A program made the position numbers and the translations under genes. A stretch of 41,567 bases of DNA from ZC4RG30 sp965652645 (GTDB taxonomy: Bacteria > Pseudomonadota > Gammaproteobacteria > Steroidobacterales > Steroidobacteraceae), in contig CBFGXE010000022.1 of assembly GCA_965652645.1 (NCBI GenBank), forward strand, positions 1 through 41,567, given 5' to 3'. Positions 31,186 through 41,567 of the stretch are shown one piece after another. The stretch's first letter is position 1, and every line of letters begins with the position of its first letter. Below the pieces are notes generated by a model, which was given only the letters and a program-made list of their open reading frames with translations, was not told where the DNA came from and did not search any database.

Positions 31186-33085
31186 AGGCGATCACCCCGG
31201 CCTTGTCGAGTTCCTCGATGATGCGCTCGGCGGCGGCCGCGGCTGTTTCCTCGGCAGTGCGGATGGTGATCTCCGGCGACTCGGGCGGTTCATAGGGTGA
31301 GTCGATGCCGGTGAAGTTCGGCAGCTGGCCGCTGCGCGCCTTGCGGTAGAGGCCCTTCGGGTCGCGCCGTTCCGCCTCGGCCAGCGGCGTGTCGACGAAG
31401 ATCTCGTAGAACTCCCCTTCACCCAGCAGCCCGCGCGCCATGCGGCGCTCGGAGCGGAACGGGGAGATGAAGGACACCAGCACGATCAGGCCCGCATCCA
31501 CCATCAGGCGCGTGACCTCGGCCACGCGCCGGATGTTCTCCACGCGATCGGCGTCGGTGAAACCCAGGTCGCGGTTCAGGCCGTGGCGGATGTTGTCGCC
31601 ATCCAGCAGGTAGGTATGGCGGCCCAGGGAATGCAGGCGCTTCTCCACCAGGTTGGCGATGGTGGATTTGCCCGAACCCGAGAGCCCGGTGAACCACAGC
31701 GCGCAGGCGCGCTGGCCCTTCTGCTGCGAGCGGGCAGCGCGGTCCACGTCCAGCGCCTGCCAGTGCACGTTGTCGGCGCGGCGCAGCGCCGACTGCAGCA
31801 ACCCGGCACCCACGGTGTCGTTGGACAGCTTGTCGATGAGGATGAAGCCGCCGGTCTCGCGGTTGCGCGAATACAGGTCGAAGGCGATCGGACGGTCCAG
31901 GCTCACCTGGCAGACGCCGATTTCGTTGAGCTCGAGCTGCTGCGCGGCCTGCTCGTCCAGCGTGTTCACGTTCACGCGGTGGCGGGGCGTGGAGATGGTG
32001 GCATTGACCGTGCGGGTGCCGATCTTCAGCAGGTACTGGCGGCCGGGCAGCATGGGCTGCTCGTGCATCCAGATGAGGGTGGTGAGGAACTGGTCGGCCA
32101 CCTCGGGCAGGTCGGTGGCCGCGGCGATCAGGTCGCCGCGCGAGATGTCGATCTCGCGGTCGAGCGTGAGGGTGATGGACTGCCCGGCCACCGCCTGCTG
32201 CAGGTCGCCATCGTGCGTGACGATGCGCGCCACGCGCGCCTCCACGCCGGCGGGCAGGGCGCGGATGCGGTCGCCCACGGTCACCTTGCCGCCGGCAATC
32301 TGGCCGGCGAAGCCGCGGAAATCCTGGTTGGGGCGGTTCACCCACTGCACCGGCAGGCGCAGCGGCAGGTCCTGCAGGTCGTCCTCCACCTGCACGTTCT
32401 CCAGGTGCTGCAGCAACGCAGGGCCCCGGTACCAGAGCATGTTGGCGCTGTGCTCGACCATGTTGTCGCCCTTCAGGGCCGACAGCGGGATGCACGTGAC
32501 ATTGGCCAGGCCGAGCTGGCGCGCGAAGGCCTGGTACTCGGCCACGATGGCGTCGTAGGTGGATTGCTGGTAGCCCACCGCGTCCATCTTGTTCACCGCC
32601 AGCACCACGTGGCGGATGCCCAGCAGCGAGACGATGTAGCTGTGGCGGCGCGTCTGCGTGAGCACGCCCTTGCGCGCGTCGATCAGGATCACCGCGAGGT
32701 CCGCCGTGGAGGCGCCGGTGACCATGTTGCGCGTGTACTGCTCGTGGCCCGGCGTGTCGGCCACGATGAACTTGCGCTTCTCGGTGGAGAAGAAGCGGTA
32801 GGCCACGTCGATGGTGATGCCCTGTTCGCGCTCGGCGGCCAGTCCGTCCACCAGCAGCGCGAAGTCCAGGTCCTCGCCCTGCGTGCCCACCTTCTTCGAG
32901 TCGGCGGCCAGCTGCGTCAGCTGGTCCTCGTAGACCAGCTTCGATTCATACAGCAGGCGCCCGATCAGGGTGCTCTTGCCGTCATCCACGCTGCCGCAGG
33001 TGATGAAACGAAGAAGGTCCTTGTGCTCGTGCGAGCGCAGGTAGGTCAGGATGTCCTGGTTGGAGAGGTCGATCGCGTGGGCCAT
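31154..33085 (-). CDS. cysN: Bifunctional sulfate adenylyltransferase subunit 1 / APS kinase (CysNC)
   Basis: The 643-aa product carries two enzymes. Residues ~20-440 are the CysN GTPase that drives APS formation with CysD: P-loop CGSVDDGKSTLIGRLL, switch DTPGHEQYTRNM, and NKMD, followed by two beta-barrel domains. Residues ~460-643 are APS kinase (CysC), which phosphorylates APS to PAPS: P-loop FTGLSGSGKSTIA, LLDGDNIRHGLNRDLGF, and SFISPFRSERRMAR. Both P-loops are intact, so both activities are expected. The fusion is common in Xanthomonadales and pseudomonads. It lies 49 nt after cysD and overlaps cysQ by 32 nt. No sulfite reductase or cysH gene is in the window. Confidence 0.96.
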   Translation of the reverse strand: MAHAIDLSNQDILTYLRSHEHKDLLRFITCGSVDDGKSTLIGRLLYESKLVYEDQLTQLAADSKKVGTQGEDLDFALLVDGLAAEREQGITIDVAYRFFSTEKRKFIVADTPGHEQYTRNMVTGASTADLAVILIDARKGVLTQTRRHSYIVSLLGIRHVVLAVNKMDAVGYQQSTYDAIVAEYQAFARQLGLANVTCIPLSALKGDNMVEHSANMLWYRGPALLQHLENVQVEDDLQDLPLRLPVQWVNRPNQDFRGFAGQIAGGKVTVGDRIRALPAGVEARVARIVTHDGDLQQAVAGQSITLTLDREIDISRGDLIAAATDLPEVADQFLTTLIWMHEQPMLPGRQYLLKIGTRTVNATISTPRHRVNVNTLDEQAAQQLELNEIGVCQVSLDRPIAFDLYSRNRETGGFILIDKLSNDTVGAGLLQSALRRADNVHWQALDVDRAARSQQKGQRACALWFTGLSGSGKSTIANLVEKRLHSLGRHTYLLDGDNIRHGLNRDLGFTDADRVENIRRVAEVTRLMVDAGLIVLVSFISPFRSERRMARGLLGEGEFYEIFVDTPLAEAERRDPKGLYRKARSGQLPNFTGIDSPYEPPESPEITIRTAEETAAAAAERIIEELDKAGVIAYAYNNPLAGL

Positions 33086-33134
33086 CAGAAACAGCCCCTG
33101 TCGGAAAGGACGCAGGTGTTGAAGGCAGGCGACA

Positions 33135-34046
33135 TCAGAAATATCCCTCCTGCTTCTTCTTCTCCATCGAGGCGGCCGAATCGTGGTCGATCACGCGGCC
33201 CTGGCGCTCGGAACTGGTGGTCAGCAGCATTTCCTGGATGACTTCCGGCAAGGTGGTGGCATTGCTCTCCACCGCTCCGGTGAGGGGGTAGCAGCCCAGC
33301 GTGCGGAAACGGACGTTCCTGACCTCGGGGCTCTCGCCCGGCCTGAGCGGCATGCGCTCGTCGTCCACCATGATCAGCGCGCCGTCGCGCCTGACCACGG
33401 GGCGGGGCGCCGCGAAGTACAGCGGCACGATGGGGATGTCCTGCTGGTGGATGTACTGCCAGATGTCCAGCTCGGTCCAGTTGGACAGGGGGAACACCCG
33501 GAGCGACTCCCCCTTGTGCTTGCGCGCGTTGTAGAGCTTCCAGAGCTCCGGGCGCTGGCGCTTGGGGTCCCAGCGGTGCTGGGCCGAGCGGAAGGAGAAC
33601 ACGCGCTCCTTGGCCCGCGACTTCTCCTCGTCGCGGCGGGCGCCGCCGAAGGCGGCATCGAACCCGTACCGGTCCAGCGCCTGCTTCAGCGCCTGTGTCT
33701 TCATCACGTCGGTGTGCACCGCCGAGCCGTGGGTGAAGGGGCCGATGCCCTGCGCCAGGCCCTCCGGGTTCACGTGCACCAGCAGCTCGAAGCCCAGCCG
33801 CTTTGCCGTGGCGTCGCGGAAGGCGATCATCTCCCGGAACTTCCAGGTGGTGTCCACGTGCAGGAAGGGGAAGGGCGGCTTGGCCGGATAGAAGGCCTTC
33901 ATCGCCAGGTGCAGCATCACCGAGCTGTCCTTGCCGATGGAGTACAACATCACCGGCTTCTCGCACTCGGCGACCACCTCGCGCATGATGTGGATGGCCT
34001 CGGCCTCGAGGCGCTGCAGGTGGGTGAGGCGGACGTTCGTGCTCAT
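33135..34046 (-). CDS. cysD: Sulfate adenylyltransferase subunit 2 (CysD)
   Basis: The 303-aa catalytic subunit joins ATP and sulfate to give APS, the first step of sulfate activation. It belongs to the PP-loop superfamily: YSIGKDSSVMLHLAMKAF holds the SxGKDS loop. FGGARRDEEKSRAKERVFSF and NWTELDIWQYI are conserved CysD blocks, and the C terminus RVIDHDSAASMEKKKQEGYF is typical. It is the first gene of the operon; the ATG at 34046 has only a weak ribosome site. Its promoter should lie in the 227-nt divergent spacer with sucA, where a direct repeat (34118-34140) is a candidate regulator site. Confidence 0.96.
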   Translation of the reverse strand: MSTNVRLTHLQRLEAEAIHIMREVVAECEKPVMLYSIGKDSSVMLHLAMKAFYPAKPPFPFLHVDTTWKFREMIAFRDATAKRLGFELLVHVNPEGLAQGIGPFTHGSAVHTDVMKTQALKQALDRYGFDAAFGGARRDEEKSRAKERVFSFRSAQHRWDPKRQRPELWKLYNARKHKGESLRVFPLSNWTELDIWQYIHQQDIPIVPLYFAAPRPVVRRDGALIMVDDERMPLRPGESPEVRNVRFRTLGCYPLTGAVESNATTLPEVIQEMLLTTSSERQGRVIDHDSAASMEKKKQEGYF

Positions 34047-34117
34047 CAGTCTGGCAATGAAATGAAGGCTGCCCGGGCTTATAACCGGCCGCGCAGTCTA
34101 CCAGAGGGCCTTAATAC

Positions 34118-34140
34118 AACTCGGGTATCAGCTAACTCGG
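34118..34140. promoter_or_regulatory. Direct repeat AACTCGG x2 in the cysD/sucA spacer
   Basis: AACTCGG occurs at 34118-34124 and 34134-34140, a 16-nt period, 72-94 nt upstream of the cysD start. Such spacing could let two protomers bind one face of the DNA. Sulfate-assimilation operons are often activated by CysB, but CysB sites are too loose to recognise by eye. Confidence 0.3.
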
Positions 34141-34214
34141 TACTTCCGTGACCGGATTCATCCCGAAAGCGGTATGGGAGGAGATGCTGGTCCGAAAAGC
34201 GTGCCCAGTCCGAT

Positions 34215-34243
34215 TTCGTCTCTGACTAGGCATCCTTTAGACT
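34215..34243 (+). promoter_or_regulatory. Possible sigma-70 promoter of sucA
   Basis: TTCGTC (34215-34220) and TAGACT (34238-34243) are 17 nt apart, 31 nt before the sucA ATG. The -35 match is poor, so this is only a candidate. Confidence 0.2.
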
Positions 34244-34273
34244 ATCGCGCCTGATTACTCCACCCGGATTTCC

Positions 34274-37183
<2,910 letters not shown>

Positions 37184-37209
37184 TCTTCCAACAGGGAAAA
37201 CCGCCTTTC

Positions 37210-38391
37210 ATGAGCACTGAGATCAAAGTTCCGAAGCTGCCTGAATCCGTTGCCGACGCCACGCTGGTGACCTGGCACAAGAAGCCCGGCGATGCCGTGG
37301 CGCGCGACGAGAACCTGGCGGACCTGGAGACCGACAAGGTGGTGCTCGAGGTGCCGGCCCCCGTGGCCGGCGTGCTGAAGGAAGTGAAGGTGCAGGCCGG
37401 TGCCACCGTGACCAGCGACCAGTTGCTGGCCATAGTTGAAGCCGGCGCTGCGCCCGCCGCGAAGCCGGCTGAGCCTGCGGCGCCCAAGGCCGCTGCGAAG
37501 GAAGCTGCGCCGGCCGCCAAGGCGGCTGCGCCTGCGGCAGGTGCCGCACCCGCGGCCGCTGCCGGCAAGTCTGGCCCGGCCGCGCGTCGTGCCGCCAGCG
37601 AAGCCGGCGTGGACGTGGCTGCCGTCAGCGGCAGTGGTCGCGGCGGTGCGGTGACCAAGTCCGATGTGCTGGCGCATGTCGCCGCGGGCAGCCGCGCCGA
37701 GCGCCGCGTGCCGATGACGCGCCTGCGTGCGCGCATTGCCGAGCGCCTGGTGCAGGCGCAGTCGACCCAGGCGCTGCTGACCACCTTCAACGAGGTGGAC
37801 CTGCAGGCAGTGATGGACCTGCGTGCCCGCCACAAGGACCGCTTCGAGAAGCAGCATGGCGTGAAGCTGGGCTTCTCCTCGTTCTTCGTGAAGGCCACCA
37901 TCGAGGCGCTGAAGCGTTTCCCGGTGATCAACGCGGCCGTCGACGGCAACGACATCGTCTACCGCGAGTTCTTCGACATCGGCATGGCCGTGTCCACCGA
38001 CCGCGGCCTGGTGGTCCCGGTGCTGCGCGATGCCGATGCCCTGAGCTTCGCGCAGATTGAAAAGGCGGTGGGCGATTTCGCCACGCGGGCCCGCAACGGC
38101 TCGCTGACGATGGAAGACCTCACCGGCGGCACCTTCAGCATCACCAACGGCGGCGTATTCGGCTCGCTGATGTCCACGCCCATCGTGAACGCACCGCAGA
38201 GCGCCATCCTGGGCATGCACAAGATCCAGGAGCGCCCGGTGGTGGTGAACGGGCAGATCGTGGTCCGCCCGATGATGTACCTGGCGCTCACCTACGACCA
38301 TCGAATCATCGATGGCCGCGAGGCCGTGCAGTTCCTGGTGACCATCAAGGACTGCCTGGAAGACCCGGGCCGCCTGCTGATCGGGGTCTGA
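37210..38391 (+). CDS. sucB: Dihydrolipoyllysine-residue succinyltransferase (E2)
   Basis: A 393-aa E2 core protein. Residues ~1-77 are the lipoyl domain with the lipoylated Lys in LETDKVV. A long Ala/Pro/Lys linker (~78-120) follows, then the E3-binding domain (~121-155; ARRAASEAGVDVAAVSGSGR, VTKSDVLAHV). The catalytic domain (~165-393) ends with TYDHRIIDGREAVQFLV, which has the active-site His and Asp-Gly. It moves the succinyl group from lipoate to CoA. It has a single lipoyl domain, as in other succinyltransferases. AGGGAAA upstream is the ribosome site; the gap to sucA is 26 nt and to lpdA 4 nt. Confidence 0.97.
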   Translation: MSTEIKVPKLPESVADATLVTWHKKPGDAVARDENLADLETDKVVLEVPAPVAGVLKEVKVQAGATVTSDQLLAIVEAGAAPAAKPAEPAAPKAAAKEAAPAAKAAAPAAGAAPAAAAGKSGPAARRAASEAGVDVAAVSGSGRGGAVTKSDVLAHVAAGSRAERRVPMTRLRARIAERLVQAQSTQALLTTFNEVDLQAVMDLRARHKDRFEKQHGVKLGFSSFFVKATIEALKRFPVINAAVDGNDIVYREFFDIGMAVSTDRGLVVPVLRDADALSFAQIEKAVGDFATRARNGSLTMEDLTGGTFSITNGGVFGSLMSTPIVNAPQSAILGMHKIQERPVVVNGQIVVRPMMYLALTYDHRIIDGREAVQFLVTIKDCLEDPGRLLIGV

Positions 38392-38395
38392 GGCC

Positions 38396-39823
38396 ATGAG
38401 CGACAACTTCGACGTGATCGTCATCGGGGGCGGCCCTGGTGGTTACCCCGCGGCCATCCGTGCCGCGCAGAACGGACTTTCAGTGGCCTGTATCGACGCG
38501 TGGAAGAACCGCGACGGCTCCAGCGCCTTCGGCGGCACCTGCCTGAACGCGGGCTGCATTCCCTCCAAGGCGCTGCTGGAATCCTCCGAGCTGTTCCACC
38601 GCGCGCAGCATGAATTCAAGGCCCACGGCATCAACGTGGGCACGCCCTCGGTCGACGTGGCCGCCATGCAGAAGCGCAAGGCCGGCATCGTGAAGGGCAT
38701 GACCGGCGGCATCGCCTCGCTGTTCAAGTCTGCTGGTGTCACCGGGCTGGCCGGACACGGCCGCCTGCTGGCGGACAAGAAGGTGGAATACACCGCCACC
38801 GACGGCAGCAAGCGCACGCTGCAGGCACAGCATGTGATCCTGGCCTCTGGTTCGGTTCCCACGGAACTGAAGAGCGTGCCGCAGGATGGCGAATACATCG
38901 TCGATTCCTGGGGCGCGCTGGATTTCCCGGCGGTGCCCGGACGGCTTGGCGTCATTGGCGCCGGCGTGATCGGCCTGGAGCTGGGCAGCGTGTGGGCGCG
39001 CCTTGGCGCGAAGGTCACCATCCTCGAGGCCGGCGAGGAATTCCTCGCCATGGCTGATCGTCCGCTGGCCGCCGAGGCGCTCAAGCAGCTGCGCAAGCAG
39101 GGGCTCGACATCCGTCTCGGTGCCAGGGTCAGCGGCGCCAAGGTGGCGCGCAAGGAAGTGGCGGTGAAGTTCACCGATGCCTCCGGCGACCAGGAACTCG
39201 CCTTCGACCGCGTGGTGGTGGCCATCGGCCGCCGTCCCTGGACGAAGGATCTGCTGGGCGAGGGCACGGGCGTCGAGATCGATGAACGCGGCTTCATCGT
39301 GGTGGACGAGCATTGCCGCACCGGTGCCGCCGATGTCTATGCCGTGGGCGACTGCGTGCGCGGCCCCATGCTGGCGCACAAGGCGAAGGAAGAGGGCGTG
39401 ATGGCCGCCGACCTCGCTGCCGGCGGCTACGGCCACACCAACTACGAGGTGGTCCCGTCGGTGATCTACACCGCGCCGGAGATCGCCTGGGTGGGACAGA
39501 CCGAAGCACAGGCGCGCGCCGCGGGCGTGAACGTGAAGATCGGCCAGTTCCCCTTCATCGCCAGCGGGCGGGCGAGGGCGATGGAAGCCACCGCCGGGTT
39601 CGCGCGCATCGTGGCCGATGCGGACAGCGACCGCGTGCTGGGCGTGCACATCATCGGCCCGATGGCCGGCGAGCTGATCGGCGAGGCCTGCCTGGCGCTG
39701 GAATACCAGGCCAGCTGCGAGGACCTGCAGCGCACGATGCATGCGCATCCGACCCTGTCGGAGGCCGTGCATGAAGCAGCCCTGGCGGCCGACAAGCGCG
39801 CCATCGACACGCTGAACCGCTAA
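38396..39823 (+). CDS. lpdA: Dihydrolipoyl dehydrogenase (E3)
   Basis: A 475-aa flavoprotein that reoxidises the dihydrolipoyl group of SucB with NAD+. The FAD motif GGGPGGYPAAIRAAQ, the redox disulfide GGTCLNAGCIPSKALL, the NAD motif GAGVIGLELGSVWARLG, the second FAD motif VYAVGDCVRGPMLAHKAKEE and the C-terminal HAHPTLSEAVHEAAL (His-Glu pair) are all present. Being third in the operon it is probably dedicated to the 2-oxoglutarate complex, though it may also serve pyruvate dehydrogenase or the glycine system. TGAGG before the ATG is the ribosome site. Its TAA stop overlaps the convergent relA stop by 4 nt (CTAA). Confidence 0.97.
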   Translation: MSDNFDVIVIGGGPGGYPAAIRAAQNGLSVACIDAWKNRDGSSAFGGTCLNAGCIPSKALLESSELFHRAQHEFKAHGINVGTPSVDVAAMQKRKAGIVKGMTGGIASLFKSAGVTGLAGHGRLLADKKVEYTATDGSKRTLQAQHVILASGSVPTELKSVPQDGEYIVDSWGALDFPAVPGRLGVIGAGVIGLELGSVWARLGAKVTILEAGEEFLAMADRPLAAEALKQLRKQGLDIRLGARVSGAKVARKEVAVKFTDASGDQELAFDRVVVAIGRRPWTKDLLGEGTGVEIDERGFIVVDEHCRTGAADVYAVGDCVRGPMLAHKAKEEGVMAADLAAGGYGHTNYEVVPSVIYTAPEIAWVGQTEAQARAAGVNVKIGQFPFIASGRARAMEATAGFARIVADADSDRVLGVHIIGPMAGELIGEACLALEYQASCEDLQRTMHAHPTLSEAVHEAALAADKRAIDTLNR

Positions 39824-41567
39824 GTCGCGCGCCGCACCTTGAACACGTTGGGGATGCGCGCCAGCCGGCGCTGCACCCGCGTGAGCTCACCGATGTCACG
39901 CACGGTGAGCCGCACCTCGAAACGGGCGATGCGGTCCGCCGGGTCGGTGGCGCTGCTCACGCCCTCGATGCTCAGCCTTTCCTCGGCGATCAGGTCGGAG
40001 ATGTCGCGCAGCAGGCCGCGCCGGTCAAAGGCCTCGATCAGCAGGCGAGCGCCGATGAGGGCGCTGCTGGCGGCGTCGCTCCAGTCCACTTCCAGCAGGC
40101 GCTGGGGTTTCTGCTTCACCATGCGCGCCAGGCCCGGGCAATCGGCCTGGTGGATGGTCACGCCGCGCCCGATGGTCAGGTAGCCGCGGATGGGCTGCGG
40201 TCGCATCGGCGCGCAACAGCGCGCCAGCGTGATGGGCAGGTCGCCCACGCCCTCGATTTCCACCGGTGAACGTGCGCCGCCGATGGCCTTGCGCCGCTTC
40301 GGGATGGCCGACGGCGGTGGCGGCGGTGGCGCGGGCGCAACCGCGGCGCGCGCCGCGGCGGCCTGCGCGCGGGAGGTGGTGCCCTTGCCCGCCTCCTGCG
40401 CCTCATCCAGGCGCCGGAAATACGCCCGCAGCTTGGCGCGGCTTCGCGGCGAGGCCAGGTAACCCTCGCGCTCGGACAGCCAGTCGCGGCTGGGCGCGGG
40501 CTCCTTGCCCGTGATGACTTCCACCACGTCGCCACTGCGCAGTGCCTGGTTCAGTGGCGTGATGCGGCCGTTGACCTTCGCGCCGCGGCAACGCTCGCCC
40601 AGCCCGCTGTGCAGGTGGAAGGCGAAGTCCAGTGGCGTGCCGCCGCGCGGCAGTTCGATCACCTCGCCCTTGGGCGTGAGCGCATAGACGCGATCATCGA
40701 AGAGGCCGGTGGACAGCCGCGTGAGCGCATCGCCGCCCACTCCGCCGGGCGTGCCGTGCAGCAGCTCGCGCACCTGCTGGATCTTCTCGTCGTAGCGGCG
40801 GTCCGCGCCGCCTTCCTTGTAGCGCCAGTGGGCGGCCACGCCCAGCTCGGCGTGGGCGTGCATCTCGCGGGTGCGGATCTGCACCTCCACCGCCTTGCCG
40901 CCCGGCCCGCGCACCGCGGTGTGGATGGACTGGTAGGCATTGTCCTTGGGCGTGGCGATGTAGTCGTCGAACTCCGAGGGCAGGAAGGGCCACAGCTCGT
41001 GCACCACCCCCAGCGCGGCATAACATTCGGCCACAGTGCCCACGATGATGCGTACCGCGCGCAGGTCGAGGATCTGCTCGAATGCCAGCCGCTTGCGCTG
41101 CATCTTCCGCCAGATGCTGTAGATGTGCTTGGGCCGGCCGGTCACCTCGGCATCGATGCCCGCGCGGCGCATGGCCTGTTCGAGGTCGCGGATCACTTCC
41201 TGGATGTACTGTTCGCGGTCGCTGCGCTTCTCGTTGAGCGCGGCCTTGATGCGCTGGTATTCCTGGGGATGGGACTCGCGGAAGGCGAGGTCTTCGAGCT
41301 CCCACTTCACCGACCAGATGCCGAGGCGATTGGCCAGCGGTGCGTAGAGTTCCTGCACCTCCAGGGCGATCTGGCGGCGCTGCCCGGTGCTCTCCTCGCG
41401 CGCATGGCGCACGCGCACCAGTTGTGCCGCCAGGCGGGCGATCACCAGCCGGGGGTCTCCCACCACGGCCAGCAGCATCTTGCGTACGGTCTCGGCCTGG
41501 CGCGGGGGCAGGGTCTCGCCGCTGGACCAGCGGCCATCCAGCTGGAATTCACCGAGACGCTCCAGCT
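39820..41567 (-). CDS. relA: (p)ppGpp synthetase RelA, 5' end missing
   Basis: The frame runs to the window edge without an upstream stop, so about 580 C-terminal residues are seen and the rest of the pseudo-hydrolase N-terminal domain is cut off. The synthetase domain has the motif SEFDDYIATPKDNAYQSIHT, whose EFDD (EXDD) marks RelA-type monofunctional synthetases, against RXKD in SpoT/Rel. Then follow the TGS domain (VYALTPKGEVIELPRGGTPL), an Ala/Pro-rich spacer (~AAAARAAVAPAPPPPPP), a zinc-finger-like region (LPITLARCCAPMRPQPIRGY) and the C-terminal ACT domain. It would make ppGpp on stalled ribosomes. The Pro-rich spacer looks longer than usual. Convergent with lpdA. Confidence 0.95.
   Translation of the reverse strand, partial: LERLGEFQLDGRWSSGETLPPRQAETVRKMLLAVVGDPRLVIARLAAQLVRVRHAREESTGQRRQIALEVQELYAPLANRLGIWSVKWELEDLAFRESHPQEYQRIKAALNEKRSDREQYIQEVIRDLEQAMRRAGIDAEVTGRPKHIYSIWRKMQRKRLAFEQILDLRAVRIIVGTVAECYAALGVVHELWPFLPSEFDDYIATPKDNAYQSIHTAVRGPGGKAVEVQIRTREMHAHAELGVAAHWRYKEGGADRRYDEKIQQVRELLHGTPGGVGGDALTRLSTGLFDDRVYALTPKGEVIELPRGGTPLDFAFHLHSGLGERCRGAKVNGRITPLNQALRSGDVVEVITGKEPAPSRDWLSEREGYLASPRSRAKLRAYFRRLDEAQEAGKGTTSRAQAAAARAAVAPAPPPPPPSAIPKRRKAIGGARSPVEIEGVGDLPITLARCCAPMRPQPIRGYLTIGRGVTIHQADCPGLARMVKQKPQRLLEVDWSDAASSALIGARLLIEAFDRRGLLRDISDLIAEERLSIEGVSSATDPADRIARFEVRLTVRDIGELTRVQRRLARIPNVFKVRRAT

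Noticed and set aside
39790..39835. Hairpin at the lpdA/relA junction
   Set aside because: Only self-complementary GCGCGC arms with a long loop are seen, which is expected by chance at this GC content.

Overview
The window is GC-rich (roughly two-thirds G+C over most of its length) and looks like a chromosome segment from a gammaproteobacterium of the Xanthomonadales / Steroidobacterales / Nevskiales type. This rests on the sucA-sucB-lpdA layout, a RelA with the EXDD signature, a fused cysNC, a TonB-dependent receptor, PQQ-linked oxidation genes and CCA-encoding tRNAs. The lineage is inference. No rRNA, CRISPR array, insertion sequence, phage gene or integrase was seen.

Layout. 1-1100: a small secreted protein of unknown function in lower-GC DNA, then a 588-nt stretch without a convincing gene. 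1104-3391: a two-gene ABC importer whose second protein fuses permease and substrate-binding domain (betaine/choline or ergothioneine type). 3388-5119: SodC and an AraC/GyrI-like regulator. 5158-7603: an ECF sigma factor with a membrane-anchored HEAT-repeat partner. 7600-11377: a DUF3861 protein, two tandem paralogous membrane proteins that together carry four copies of one module, and a TonB-C/TPR protein. 11261-18131 (minus): a catabolic cluster transcribed as PQQ-dehydrogenase with fused cytochrome c, degenerate SDR, MFS importer, DUF3237, SnoaL-like protein, then a secreted esterase. 18252-19804: a VOC protein and a membrane diguanylate cyclase. 19984-22639: an aromatic-acid MFS transporter, a RidA-family protein and a secreted protein. 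22661-28121: a TonB-dependent receptor, a NarL-type two-component system, tRNA-Ala(CGC) and a lipoprotein beta-propeller of the kind found with PQQ catabolism. 28145-30344: CrcB, tRNA-Arg(CCU) and an M48 protease with TPRs. 30370-34046 (minus): cysD-cysNC-cysQ for sulfate activation. 34274-39823: the 2-oxoglutarate dehydrogenase operon. 39820-end (minus): relA, cut by the window edge.

The middle third (about 11-28 kb) reads as one functional neighbourhood: outer-membrane uptake, secreted ester hydrolysis, periplasmic PQQ-linked oxidation, inner-membrane import of an organic acid, detoxification (RidA), and a two-component system. A 15-bp palindrome, CGGGAA-N3-TTCCCG, occurs both in the TonB-receptor/histidine-kinase divergent promoter region and upstream of the beta-propeller gene. 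It is a candidate operator tying these units together, and I consider it the best lead to an undescribed catabolic regulon.

Two other points stand out. The four-copy membrane module at 8019-9954 matches no family I recognise. Several convergent gene pairs have stop codons that overlap by 4 nt or lie between the arms of GC-rich hairpins, suggesting compact bidirectional termination.
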